A stretch of 49,830 nt of DNA from Acidobacteriaceae bacterium (lineage in GTDB: Bacteria; Acidobacteriota; Terriglobia; Terriglobales; Acidobacteriaceae). Every line of letters begins with the position of its first letter. Position 1 is the first letter of the stretch. Under the pieces are notes generated by a model that saw only the letters and a program-made list of their open reading frames with translations, was not told the origin of the DNA and ran no database searches. A program made the translations under genes and the position numbers. Positions 25,460 to 34,384 of this stretch are shown in pieces. The stretch spans positions 1 to 49,830 of the forward strand of contig PMYE01000126.1 of the NCBI GenBank assembly GCA_003171315.1. Direction: 5' to 3'.

Positions 25460-26929
25460 ATGTCCGCACTCTATATGGTTGTTCTGGGCGCCATCTCCGC
25501 TGTGCTGCTGGCGGTGGCGGTTTCCCGGGCCTTGCAGGTGAAGACCAAGGCCGACTACCTGGTAGCCGGGCGATCGTTGCCGGCGGTGGTTCTGGTGCTC
25601 ACGCTGCTCACTTCGTGGATCGGCGCGGGAAGCCTGTTTGCCGGCGCTGAGAACGCGTATAAAAACGGCTTCGCGGCGCTGTGGCAGCCCGCGGGTGGCT
25701 GGCTGGGTTTGCTGCTTATCTACTTTATTGCTCCGCGGGCGCGGAAGTTTGCGCAGTTCACGCTGCCCGACCTGCTGGAAGCGCGCTACAACCAGACGGC
25801 GCGCGTGCTGGGAACCATCGCCATCCTGTTCGCCTACGTGGGCATTGCCAGCTACCAGTTCAAGGGCGGCGGCGACGTGTTGCACCTCATCTTTCCCGAT
25901 GCGGTGACGGCCGAGCAGGGGACGTTTATCGTGGCCGCGTTCGTGGTGGTGACGACGGCGCTGGCAGGCATGTCGTCGGTCGCGTATATGGATGTGGCGA
26001 TCGGCTCGATGGTGACCGTGATCTGCATCGTTGCCGCGCCCATGCTGCTGGCCAAGGCCGACGGATGGGCGGGACTGCACGCGGCGCTGCCGCCGCAGTA
26101 TTTTGAAGTGCTGGGCAACTACCGCATGAGCGGAGGCGTGCGCGGGCCGGCAAGCATGGGGGTGGTGAGGGCGCTCGAATTCCTGGTGCCCACGCTGCTG
26201 CTGATGCTGGGCAACCAGGTGATGTACCAGAAGTTTTTTTCGGCGCGCTCGGAGCGCGACGCGCGCGTCTCCGTGATCGGATGGACGCTGGGAACGCTGG
26301 TGCTGGAGACGCTGATTGTGGCCATCGCGGTGTTTGGGCGCGCGCTATATCCCGCGGGCGAGGCGGCGCTGCACCCGCGCGAGATTATCCCCTACACGGC
26401 GCGGCACGGGCTGCCCGCGGTGATGGGCGCGCTGCTGCTGGGCGCGGTCTTCGCCAAGGTGATCTCGACGGCCTCGAATTACCTGTTTTCGCCGGCCACC
26501 AACCTCGTCGAGGATGTTTTCGTGCGCTACGTTTCGCCGGGCGCGTCGAACCGGCGCGTGCTGCTGATTTCGCGGCTGGCGGTAGCTGTGCTGGGCTGCT
26601 GGGCGCTCTACCAGGCGGTGTATGCCGAGAGCATCCTCGAGAAGATGCTCTACGCGTACACGATTTATTCGGCCGCGCTCACGCCGGTGGTGCTCGCGGC
26701 GTTTTATTCGAAGCGCGCTACGGCCTGGGGCGCGGTGGCCGCCATCGCCACAGGGACGGCGGTCACGCTGGTATGGGACGCGCCGGGCGTGAAGGCGCTG
26801 TTTCCGCCGATTCTGGCCCAGCGGGATGCGATCTTTCCCGCGCTGTTTGCCGCGGTCGCCGCGCTGGTGGTGGTGAGCGCGGTGACGCCAAAGCCTACGG
26901 CGGAGCAATTGGCGAGGGTGGCGGACTGA
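25460..26929 (+). CDS. Sodium:solute symporter (SSS family)
   Basis: Inner-membrane Na+-coupled transporter of 489 residues with about 13 hydrophobic helices. The SSS features are ADYLVAGRSLP (31-41), the TSWIGAGSLFAGAENAY segment and the GALLLGAVFAKVISTASNYLFS region. GAGGAAG (25446-25452) is 7 nt before ATG 25460. The family includes proline, pantothenate and sugar carriers, and the substrate cannot be assigned. It stands alone. Confidence 0.9.
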   Translation: MSALYMVVLGAISAVLLAVAVSRALQVKTKADYLVAGRSLPAVVLVLTLLTSWIGAGSLFAGAENAYKNGFAALWQPAGGWLGLLLIYFIAPRARKFAQFTLPDLLEARYNQTARVLGTIAILFAYVGIASYQFKGGGDVLHLIFPDAVTAEQGTFIVAAFVVVTTALAGMSSVAYMDVAIGSMVTVICIVAAPMLLAKADGWAGLHAALPPQYFEVLGNYRMSGGVRGPASMGVVRALEFLVPTLLLMLGNQVMYQKFFSARSERDARVSVIGWTLGTLVLETLIVAIAVFGRALYPAGEAALHPREIIPYTARHGLPAVMGALLLGAVFAKVISTASNYLFSPATNLVEDVFVRYVSPGASNRRVLLISRLAVAVLGCWALYQAVYAESILEKMLYAYTIYSAALTPVVLAAFYSKRATAWGAVAAIATGTAVTLVWDAPGVKALFPPILAQRDAIFPALFAAVAALVVVSAVTPKPTAEQLARVAD

Positions 26930-26974
26930 TAATGGTTAGAGCATCCACCCTGACTTGAAGAAAGCCCAAAGGCC

Positions 26975-27676
26975 ATGACCAAAGGAAGCCGAATCTCAGG
27001 TGACCTCGCCGAGCAAATCGCGGCTGTGACAAACAAGCGCGCCCGCTTTGTCCTGGATGCCATCGCAAAGAAGGGGATGGTGACGACTGAGGAAATCAAC
27101 CAGGCTGGATACGAGCACCCGCCTCGTGCTGCTCGAGACGCACGGGAGCTCGGATTTCCCATCCAGACCATTAAGGTGAAGCACTCGAATGGACGGACCA
27201 TTGCGGCGTATATTTTTCCTAAAAATGCGCGCTTCGGGTGCGGCAAAAGCGGGCGGCGGGCCCTCACGAAGAAACAGAGGGATGGAATTATTGATGCGGC
27301 AGCAGGAAGGTGTCAGATCTGCGGAGCGAACGAGAACCTGCAGGTTGACCACCGCGTTCCCTATGAGGTTGCCGGCGAGCCTGATGGAGACAATACGACG
27401 ATATTCATGGTTCTGTGCGGGTCCTGCAATCGCAAAAAATCATGGAGCTGTGAGCACTGCCCAAACTGGACCGGTAAGCGCAGTGTTGCCGTTTGCGAAA
27501 CATGCTATTGGGTGGGACGAACTGATTACTTGCATGTCGCGACGGAACAGCAGCGCAGGGCCGATGTCGTCTGGCGAAAAGCTGAAGTCGCAGATTATGA
27601 GAGGCTTAGAGAAAAGGCGCGGCGGGCAGCGGCGGCAGTTCCCGAATACATTAAGCAGCTACTGCGGAACAGCTAG
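26975..27676 (+). CDS. HNH endonuclease with N-terminal winged helix (probable restriction enzyme)
   Basis: 233 residues. The N-terminal part (about 20-80) looks like a winged-helix DNA-binding domain (RARFVLDAIAKKGMVTTEEI). Then comes an HNH zinc nuclease: C113-x2-C116 (CQICG), DH at 125-126 (LQVDHRVP), C148-x2-C151 (LCGSCNRKK). A second zinc-ribbon pair follows, C159/C162 and C174/C177. It converges on, and overlaps, a D12-class adenine methylase gene, so a type II restriction-modification pair is the natural reading. The recognition site is unknown. Lower GC suggests transfer. Confidence 0.8.
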   Translation: MTKGSRISGDLAEQIAAVTNKRARFVLDAIAKKGMVTTEEINQAGYEHPPRAARDARELGFPIQTIKVKHSNGRTIAAYIFPKNARFGCGKSGRRALTKKQRDGIIDAAAGRCQICGANENLQVDHRVPYEVAGEPDGDNTTIFMVLCGSCNRKKSWSCEHCPNWTGKRSVAVCETCYWVGRTDYLHVATEQQRRADVVWRKAEVADYERLREKARRAAAAVPEYIKQLLRNS

Positions 27677-28593
27677 CCGAAAAGCAAAGCCTGTGATGCG
27701 AAATCATCGAGAGATAAAACCGATCTTCGATGAGCTACCGGGAGCAGATGGGATACGTACAAGGATTCCACCGTGACATCCTTGCGTCCATTCAGCGTGG
27801 CTTGGCTCGACCTACCAACATCAAGCAAAATTCTCTTTCCGAGACGATCCGGCAAGGGGCTGCCATAGGATCGCTGCCCACACGAGCCATCGTAGCTCAG
27901 AATGAACGGAATCTCTTTGCGATTGAGCAACTCCAAACCCTCGACAAGCCTGCTGCGGCTCAGCCCCGCGAAGTAACGCTGGTCGCGGCCATTGCTGGTT
28001 CCTTGATATGGCGGATCGAGGTAGAAAAAGTCTCCTTGGCGGGCATTTTGAAATAGCTGCATAAAGTCACAATGAACAGCTCGGCACTTTCCTTTGAGGA
28101 CTCGATTTGCAGCGAGTATCTCCTGACGCATCGTATCGGGATGAGTGCCTTTGCGCCGCTTGTCGGGGGATTGATTGAACTCTCCGGCGGGGTTGAAGCG
28201 AACCGCGTTCTTCACGCATCTTGCCAGCAGGTAAAGCAGCTTCGCGGGTTCGTGGTCCTGGTTGAACTGCGCACGGACCTCATAATACGCATCAATGGGG
28301 AGTGCCCTTTCGTTGCGCCAAAGGGCGCCATACTGCAGCGCGATTTCCTCAGGGCTTACTAGGATTGCTTTCCAAAGCGCAATCAGAGGCTCCAGCGTGT
28401 CGCCTATCGCGTAGGAAGAGAACCTTTTTTGAGCAGCGGCGGCCAGCGTGACGGCTGCGGAGCCTGCGAACGGCTCAACAAGCCGCGTAAAAGAACCAGC
28501 TGGAACGTAGCTCAGGATTGCCTGCGCTAACCGTCGCTTGCTTCCTTGATACGGAATCGGGTGCGGAGCCGAGAATCTCATGCTTTTACGCAT
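27673..28593 (-). CDS. D12-class (Dam-type) N6-adenine DNA methyltransferase
   Basis: Methylates adenine in a specific DNA site using S-adenosylmethionine. The 306 residues carry motif I PYQGSK (14-19), PFAGSAAV (41-48) and the catalytic DPPY (193-196). It converges with the HNH nuclease gene. The two TAG stops overlap within the palindrome CTAG (27673-27676). As the protective partner it should match the nuclease specificity. The start is ATG 28593 or 28581; no Shine-Dalgarno stands out. Confidence 0.88.
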   Translation of the reverse strand: MRKSMRFSAPHPIPYQGSKRRLAQAILSYVPAGSFTRLVEPFAGSAAVTLAAAAQKRFSSYAIGDTLEPLIALWKAILVSPEEIALQYGALWRNERALPIDAYYEVRAQFNQDHEPAKLLYLLARCVKNAVRFNPAGEFNQSPDKRRKGTHPDTMRQEILAANRVLKGKCRAVHCDFMQLFQNARQGDFFYLDPPYQGTSNGRDQRYFAGLSRSRLVEGLELLNRKEIPFILSYDGSCGQRSYGSPLPDRLGKRILLDVGRSSQATLNGRKDVTVESLYVSHLLPVAHRRSVLSLDDFASQALLFG

Positions 28594-28809
28594 TCAGTTT
28601 ACAGGCGAATGAGTCAACTGAAACAACGAAACTCACGTATCGAGTGTGGAATTCAAGAGGTGTTCCCGAAACGAAAACTTTGATCAAAAAATGGACATCT
28701 TTCGGTGCTGTCGCAAGACCAATCCTCCAACAGCGCTTGCCGCTCAAGAAAATAGTTGTTCCGGGCGCGCAGGACGGTCTTACACTGTCGGTGACTATCC
28801 CAGGCTGCT

Positions 28810-29106
28810 ATGCCCGTAGCTCAACTGACTCTCGAACTCCGCATCGAGCACGCCCAGTCGCTCAAGGACAGGCGGCAGGTGGTGCGCTCGCTCAAGGACC
28901 AGTTGAAGCAGGGCTTCAATGTTTCGGTGGCGGAGCTGGACGAGGCGGTGACGTGGCAGTCGGCGACGCTGGGCGTGGCCGCCATCTCGCGATCGCGCGA
29001 CTACCTCCACGGCCTGATGGAAGAGGTGGAGCGCGCCGCCCGGCGCATGACCACCGAGCTCGGCGCCGACCTGGCCGATTCGTTCTGGGAGTACATCGAG
29101 AGCTGA
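28810..29106 (+). CDS. DUF503 family protein
   Basis: 98 residues with the family signature LTLELRIEHAQSLKDRRQ (6-23), FNVSVAELDE and TWQSATLGVAAIS. DUF503 proteins are small, cytosolic and often encoded near translation or ribosome-maturation genes such as rbfA; the biochemical role is not known. It is single, between the methylase and the M50 protease. The 28594-28809 gap upstream is lower in GC and holds only a doubtful 24-codon frame at 28609. Confidence 0.88.
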   Translation: MPVAQLTLELRIEHAQSLKDRRQVVRSLKDQLKQGFNVSVAELDEAVTWQSATLGVAAISRSRDYLHGLMEEVERAARRMTTELGADLADSFWEYIES

Positions 29107-29171
29107 AAGGCCGGCCGCGGCATCAAACGCGGCGCAAATTTGCGCAGGTTCATCGTGCTAACCTGAGATTT

Positions 29172-29309
29172 CTAGAAGTGGTTGCACAAATGGTTTAGAG
29201 GCAACTGAAAAATGTCCCTCAGGGGCTAAAGCCCCAGGTTTTACGCGCCCCTTTTCGGCACGGCTGGAGCCGTGCCCTTTCAAAACCTGATTGATGCAAC
29301 CAGTTCTAG
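29172..29309. repeat. MITE-like repeat family C, copy 1
   Basis: Terminal inverted repeats CTAGAAGTGGTTGCA (29172-29186) and TGCAACCAGTTCTAG (29295-29309) match at 14 of 15 positions. Inside are GGGGCTAAAGCCCC and GGCACGGCTGGAGCCGTGCC, two perfect or near-perfect small hairpins, also found at 40761-40818. The element ends 15 bp before the M50 protease start. Confidence 0.7.
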
Positions 29310-29324
29310 TTTTGGAGAGTTCGT

Positions 29325-30032
29325 TTGCAGTCCACTGCGTTCGTCATTGGCATCTTCGAATTTGTTCTACTGTTGTTCTCGCTCAGTTTTCATGAGTGCG
29401 CGCACGCGTGGATGGCATCGCGGATGGGCGACCAGACGGCGCGGCTCGAGGGGCGCATCACGCTCAACCCCATGTACCACATCGATCCGATTGGAACCCT
29501 TCTGATTCCCGCGCTGGCCATCTTCGGGCCGTTTGTCGGATTCACTTTCTTCAGCGGATTCCTCATCGGCTGGGCAAAGCCCACGCCGGTGATCACGCGC
29601 AATTTCAAGAAGATCGTGCGCGACGACAACCTCGTCACCCTTGCCGGGCCGGTCTCGAATCTCCTGCTGGTGGGGACGGCGTTTGTGATCCTGGCCGTCA
29701 TTTGCATCGCCGTGCCCGGCGGACGCGCGCTGGTGCGCGCGAACCTGTCCGGCGCGCTGGCCTTCGGCAGCGGGTTGCAGCCTCTGGTTCTGCTGGCGCT
29801 GCTGGCCATTGAAGTCAACCTGTCGCTGTTTTTCTTCAATCTGCTGCCTTTTCCGCCGCTCGACGGCAGCCGCGTGGTGCGGAACATGCTGCCGTATAAC
29901 GCGGTGCAGCAATACGACCGGATCGGCGGCTGGATCAGCTACCTGCTGATGATCTTTGTGGGTGGCTACGTGCTGCGGCTGCTGCTCACGCCCGCACTGG
30001 TGCTGGTTTTTTCGTTCCTTTCGCGCCTTTGA
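29325..30032 (+). CDS. Membrane zinc metalloprotease, M50 (site-2 protease) family
   Basis: Intramembrane protease of 235 residues. The zinc motif HECAH (H23, E24, H27) lies in the first helix and the third ligand region LPFPPLDGSRV is near residue 187. About six hydrophobic segments are seen and no PDZ domain, as in the short SpoIVFB/YwhC-like group. The start is TTG 29325 with GGAGAG 5 nt upstream, so the Shine-Dalgarno lies just past the end of the family C repeat. trpS follows after 113 bp. Confidence 0.92.
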   Translation: MQSTAFVIGIFEFVLLLFSLSFHECAHAWMASRMGDQTARLEGRITLNPMYHIDPIGTLLIPALAIFGPFVGFTFFSGFLIGWAKPTPVITRNFKKIVRDDNLVTLAGPVSNLLLVGTAFVILAVICIAVPGGRALVRANLSGALAFGSGLQPLVLLALLAIEVNLSLFFFNLLPFPPLDGSRVVRNMLPYNAVQQYDRIGGWISYLLMIFVGGYVLRLLLTPALVLVFSFLSRL

Positions 30033-30145
30033 TCTCCGGGTGCTCGCTGCAGGTTGTCCCGCTACAATGGAATGAGCCAGATTCGGCCATTTTCCCGAGC
30101 ACTTCCGGCGCTCTCTTTTGCGCCGACTAGGAACTGAACCGCATC

Positions 30146-31261
30146 ATGACAGTAACGGAAAATTCAAAATCGCAAGGTCCTGCGGCGCAACGCCCGCGCG
30201 TGTTGAGCGGCATGCGCCCCACGGGCAAGCTGCACCTGGGCAACTACATGGGCGCGCTGGCCAACTGGGTGAAGTTGCAGGACCAGTACGAGTGCTACTT
30301 TTTTATCGCCGACTGGCACGCGCTCACCACGGAATACGCCGACCCCAGCCAGATCGCGCCCAACACGCTCGAGGTGCTGCTGGACTATCTGGCGTCGGGG
30401 CTCGACCCCGCGAAGAGCGTGCTGTTTTTGCAGAGCCGCGTGCGGCAGCATGCTGAACTTGCACTGCTGCTGGGCATGAGCACTCCGCTCGGCTGGCTGG
30501 AGCGCGTGCCCAGTTACAAGGAGATGCAGGAAAATCTGGCGAACAAGGACCTGACGACCTACGGATTTCTCGGCTACCCGGTGCTGATGGCCGCGGACAT
30601 TCTGATCTACCAGCCCGACTTTGTGCCGGTGGGCCAGGACCAGCAGGCGCACGTGGAGCTGACGCGTGAGATTGCGCGGAGGTTCAACCAGTTCTACGCT
30701 CCTATGAAGTTGTTTGTATGCGGAGGACTTGGCCGGAGCGATACCCCTCCCACAGTGCTTACGGCGCCGGAGAGGCAAGTTCTACCAGAGCCGAAGGTAC
30801 TGCTTACGCCCTCGCCCAAGCTCCCCGGCACCGACGGGCGCAAGATGTCGAAGAGCTACGGCAACACCATCCTCATGAGCGACCCCGAACCTGTCGTCCG
30901 GCAGAAGCTCAAGACCATGGTCACCGATCCGGCGCGCATCCGCCGCACCGACAAAGGCGACCCCGACAAGTGCCCGGTCGGCGATCTGCACAAGGTGTTC
31001 TCGACGCTGGAGACGATGGCGAGGGTCTACGAAGGCTGCCGCTCGGCGGGGATTGGGTGCATCGAATGTAAAAGCTGGGCTGCCGATGCTCTGGTGAAGA
31101 TCCTCGGTCCCATTCAGGAGCGGCGGGCCAGCGTGACGGAGGCGCAGGCCATCGAGATTTTGAACGAAGGCTCGCGGCGCGCCGAGGTACGCGCGGAACA
31201 GACCATGGTGGAAGTGCGCGAGGCCATGCAGATGGCGTTGACGACCGTGGCGCCCGCGTGA
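30146..31261 (+). CDS. trpS: Tryptophanyl-tRNA synthetase with a 26-residue insertion
   Basis: Charges tRNA-Trp. The 371 residues show PTGKLHLGNYMG (25-36, the HIGH equivalent), KEMQ (125-128), VGQDQQAHVELTR (162-174) and KMSKS (233-237). Between FNQFY (180-184) and LPEPKVLLTP (213-222), where relatives run on directly, there is an extra segment of about 26 residues (186-211), including LFVCGGLGRSD. It is near the active-site side of the fold but between conserved motifs. Probably functional, as it is the only trpS visible. Confidence 0.95.
   Translation: MTVTENSKSQGPAAQRPRVLSGMRPTGKLHLGNYMGALANWVKLQDQYECYFFIADWHALTTEYADPSQIAPNTLEVLLDYLASGLDPAKSVLFLQSRVRQHAELALLLGMSTPLGWLERVPSYKEMQENLANKDLTTYGFLGYPVLMAADILIYQPDFVPVGQDQQAHVELTREIARRFNQFYAPMKLFVCGGLGRSDTPPTVLTAPERQVLPEPKVLLTPSPKLPGTDGRKMSKSYGNTILMSDPEPVVRQKLKTMVTDPARIRRTDKGDPDKCPVGDLHKVFSTLETMARVYEGCRSAGIGCIECKSWAADALVKILGPIQERRASVTEAQAIEILNEGSRRAEVRAEQTMVEVREAMQMALTTVAPA
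30701..30778. repeat. In-frame insert inside trpS
   Basis: About 78 bp (26 codons) has no counterpart in the TrpS family. Unlike the folP and PIG-L inserts it shows only weak internal pairing (CTTGGCC with GGCAAG). Boundaries are inferred from the protein. Confidence 0.5.
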
Positions 31262-31334
31262 GACAAACGCGGCAACACGCCGCATGAAGGGCAGGAACTA
31301 ACCACGGGAAGTAAGAGGCTAACGGATCAAGCAC

Positions 31335-32897
31335 GTGCAAGCGATGCAAGAGAAAGTCCCGTGGTGGCGCAGGGCGCTCGAGTTTACTCTGGGCGGAATC
31401 CGCTCGGGATTCGGGCTGTTCCGGCGCAATGGAAGAGTTGAAACGGGCAAGGAGAGCAGCGCTGACGGCGACTGCGCCGGGCCGGAGGTGGTTTCAGCCA
31501 AGCCCGAGGAAGCGAAAGAGTTGGAAGCGCCAAAAGAAGAGAGTGCATTGAAGCAAACTTCCCCACAATCCGAAGAGGCGGCAGGCGAGACGAAGCAGGC
31601 GGCCGAGGTGGTTTCAGGCGGCGGCGAGATTCCCGCGGCGCAGGAAGCCGTGGAAGAAGCCGTGGAACCGGCTAAGGAACCCCAACAGCCTGCGGCGGCA
31701 GAGGAGTCGGCGGCTCCAACTCCGGAAGCTGAACCGGCGCTCGTGGCCGAAGTGGCCAAAGAACCCCAACCGCCGGCGGCGGAGGCGATTGAGCCGGAGC
31801 CTTGCGCCGAGGAGCGGGTTGTGGAGGCCGCGGAAGCCAACGATCCCTCCGATTCGGCAGAGCGTGTAGAGGTTCAGGCGCAGGCTACGCCGGAAGAAAA
31901 AGCGGCAGTGAAAGCGGAGGAGTTGCCTGCGGAGGAGGAGGAGCCTGCGGCTTCGACTCCGGAAGCTGAACCGGCGCTCGTGGCCGAAGCGGCCAAAGAG
32001 AAAGAAGCTGCTCCGCCACGGGAAGCAGCCGCGGCGTTGCCGTTCGACGCCAAGCCGGCGGCCGAGCCAACCACCGCCGAGAAAGTGGCGGCGGCGCTGA
32101 AGGCGCGTGGCCAGGACGCCGAGCAGTCGCCCTTCTCGGTCTTCGTGGGCCAGGTGTACGACGGGCCGCTCGACCTGCTGCTTGACCTGATCCGCAAGCA
32201 GGACATCGATATCTACGACATTCCCATCGCCAAGATCACGGCGCAGTTTTTGGCGTATGTGAACCGGCTGCGGGCCAGTGACATGGACGTGGCCGGGGAG
32301 TTCATCTACACGGCGGCGCTGCTGATTCACATCAAGAGCAAGATGCTGCTGCCGCGCGCGCCGGCGGGGCCGGAAGAGCCGGCCGAGGATCCGCGGCGCG
32401 AGCTGGTGGAGCGGCTGCTGGAACACGAACGCTTCAGGAACGCGGCGCAGATGCTGCATGAAAAGCAGATGCTGGAGGCGGCCACGTGGACCAATCCCGG
32501 CGTGCGCGAGTTTCGCGAAGATACCGGCGCCGAGCCGGAGATGGCCGCCGACACCACGGACCTGGTGCGCATCTTCCGCGACATTCTGGAGCGCGCGCGC
32601 AACCGTCCCATCCTCGACCTGGAAGAAGACACGGTGACGGTGAGCCAGATGATCCAGTTCCTGGCGCGGCGGCTGACCATGGAAGACAGGCCGGTGGCGC
32701 TGCGGCGGCTGCTGAGCCACACGCGCTCGGAGCGGGCGCTGATCGCCATGTTTCTGGCCCTGCTGGAGTTGGTGCGCCTGCAGGCCATTCTGCTGCGGCA
32801 GGACCGGCACTTCAGCGAGATCTTCATCAAGAAAAACGCCGGCTTTGAGGCGGCGATGAATGAGGGGCTGGCCAACGCGCGCGACGATTGGCGGTGA
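31335..32897 (+). CDS. scpA: Segregation and condensation protein A with long disordered N-terminal extension
   Basis: Kleisin subunit of the SMC-ScpAB condensin. The kleisin core starts near residue 262 (VFVGQVYDGPLDLLLDLIRK) and runs to the end, containing GEFIYTAALLIHIKSKMLLP and a C-terminal winged helix. The first 260 residues are an Ala/Glu/Pro/Lys-rich, low-complexity extension with an internal duplication (TPEAEPALVAEVAKE and TPEAEPALVAEAAKE, DNA copies 240 bp apart). Normal ScpA is about 250 residues. The start is GTG 31335 or ATG 31344. scpB, which normally follows, is not next. Confidence 0.92.
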   Translation: MQAMQEKVPWWRRALEFTLGGIRSGFGLFRRNGRVETGKESSADGDCAGPEVVSAKPEEAKELEAPKEESALKQTSPQSEEAAGETKQAAEVVSGGGEIPAAQEAVEEAVEPAKEPQQPAAAEESAAPTPEAEPALVAEVAKEPQPPAAEAIEPEPCAEERVVEAAEANDPSDSAERVEVQAQATPEEKAAVKAEELPAEEEEPAASTPEAEPALVAEAAKEKEAAPPREAAAALPFDAKPAAEPTTAEKVAAALKARGQDAEQSPFSVFVGQVYDGPLDLLLDLIRKQDIDIYDIPIAKITAQFLAYVNRLRASDMDVAGEFIYTAALLIHIKSKMLLPRAPAGPEEPAEDPRRELVERLLEHERFRNAAQMLHEKQMLEAATWTNPGVREFREDTGAEPEMAADTTDLVRIFRDILERARNRPILDLEEDTVTVSQMIQFLARRLTMEDRPVALRRLLSHTRSERALIAMFLALLELVRLQAILLRQDRHFSEIFIKKNAGFEAAMNEGLANARDDWR

Positions 32898-32996
32898 AGC
32901 AATGCCGGGCCGGCAGGTTCCGGTGTTGTCGCAGGTGGCTGCCCTCGCCGCCCCTGGCTTGTCCTGCTGCATTTTGCAGGCAATGACCGATGCGGC

Positions 32997-33175
32997 CTAG
33001 GGCGTGTCATCAAATTAACCAAATGGCAGTAGCAGCGAGGTAGACCGCAGCGAGGAAGTTTCGTGCGGTCTTGTCATAGCGGGTGGCAATAGCGCGAAAG
33101 AGCTTGAGTTTGGCGAAGAAGTTTTCAATCAGGTGACGGGCTTTGTAGAGTTCTTTGTCGTAATCCCGCTCCATC
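32997..33175 (-). mobile_element. Truncated IS5-family remnant
   Basis: From CTAGGGCGTGTCATCAAA the sequence matches 35704-35882 at roughly nine positions in ten, then stops abruptly at CCATC. It holds one terminal inverted repeat and the C-terminal codons of the transposase, same orientation as the complete copy. The rest of the 32898-33234 gap shows nothing else. Divergence shows that it is an older insertion than the full element. Confidence 0.85.
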
Positions 33176-33234
33176 GATTCTCAGGCGAGCCGCAAACTGT
33201 GTCTTAACTGGCGGTGCCTCCCGAAGACCTCACC

Positions 33235-34308
33235 TCAGCATGGCATTCCGTCATCTAAGAACGCTTGGGGATTTTCCTTCATCAATACATTGATCTGATC
33301 TTCGGTAATCCCGTTCTCCAGCATCATGGGTACGATATTCGTCAGAATGTGATCGTAACCCCACCCGCCGTATTTGTGCAGCAGGCACTTGTGACAGATG
33401 TCCGTTGCGAGAAGGACTTTCCTCACATAGCCGCTGTCGACCAGGTCCTTGAGTGCGCAGATTCTTTCGACGTCTGTCGCAAACGGCCCCGGGACGAACG
33501 TTCTGTCCGGTTTGTTGATATAAAACTCATGGCCGAAGTTGTCAAATTCTACGTAGGCTCCCCGGCGGGCTATCTCCTTGCAGTAGTCAACGTTGATACC
33601 CATTGCGACGTCAGCATGGCCAATCGAGACTTTCCGAAGATCGGCGCCTGCAGCCGCGAGAACATCTAAGGCTTCCAGTCCCAGCGGCATGGCGCCATTC
33701 TTCGTCCATGGGAAGATGTGAACCTGGATGCCGACCCCGGTTTCCACCTGCGCCTCGGCCGCAGCCTTGAGGACTTTCGCCTCATCGGGGTGAATGACGT
33801 CCGGGCTAATTCCAATCTCTCCTATTACCCCTGCCTTGATTCCGGTGCCGCTAATTCCAACCGTCAGATCAGTCACGATCTCGGCTTTGATATCCGCCAC
33901 GGTTTTCGTGCCCATGTCTTTCGGATGCGTATCGTGGTAGTAGTAGGCGCACCCGCAGATAACGTTTACGCCCGTAGCCCGCGAAATGCGTTTCAGAGCG
34001 ATCGGATCTCTTCCCAGGCCAATGTTCGACAGGTCTACTATCGTGTCACCGCCTGCTCGCTTGAACTCGATCAGTTCTTCCTCCGCAACCCGGACGTCGT
34101 CGATAATGAGATTGTCTACTAGGGCGTGCGGGTTACGCCTCAGGATTCCTATGTTCGCAAGCCCCACTTTCTCCTTGGCAAGGGCCGATTTGGAAATTTC
34201 TGGCCAGTCCCTGTACTGATTGCTCAGGTCTATCAGGATGTGATCGTGCGGCGTGGTGACTCCCAGCCGATCCGCGCTAATTCGTCCTTGTACGGTCGTT
34301 ACCGCCAT
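33235..34308 (-). CDS. Phosphotriesterase-family metal hydrolase
   Basis: 357 residues of the amidohydrolase superfamily, PTE branch. Metal ligands are visible in order: H21 and H23 (PHDH), the bridging residue as E164 (VIGEIG) instead of carboxylated lysine, H197 (QVHIF), H231 (IGHAD) and D303 (ATDICHK). The Glu form is typical of lactonase-like or PHP-type members rather than true organophosphate hydrolases. It lies 76 bp downstream of a RhaT-like transporter on the same strand, suggesting that it opens an imported sugar lactone or ester. GC is lower than that of the surrounding genome. Confidence 0.88.
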   Translation of the reverse strand: MAVTTVQGRISADRLGVTTPHDHILIDLSNQYRDWPEISKSALAKEKVGLANIGILRRNPHALVDNLIIDDVRVAEEELIEFKRAGGDTIVDLSNIGLGRDPIALKRISRATGVNVICGCAYYYHDTHPKDMGTKTVADIKAEIVTDLTVGISGTGIKAGVIGEIGISPDVIHPDEAKVLKAAAEAQVETGVGIQVHIFPWTKNGAMPLGLEALDVLAAAGADLRKVSIGHADVAMGINVDYCKEIARRGAYVEFDNFGHEFYINKPDRTFVPGPFATDVERICALKDLVDSGYVRKVLLATDICHKCLLHKYGGWGYDHILTNIVPMMLENGITEDQINVLMKENPQAFLDDGMPC

Positions 34309-34384
34309 ATCCGTTCTCCCTTCTTCGGTTCCAAGAGTTATGTTTCGGGCATCGGCGTTCTCCGCGAATGACCTCTTTCCAATG

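Noticed and set aside
28609-28683. 24-codon frame between the methylase and DUF503
   Set aside because: Short, no Shine-Dalgarno, no similarity; likely chance in lower-GC DNA.
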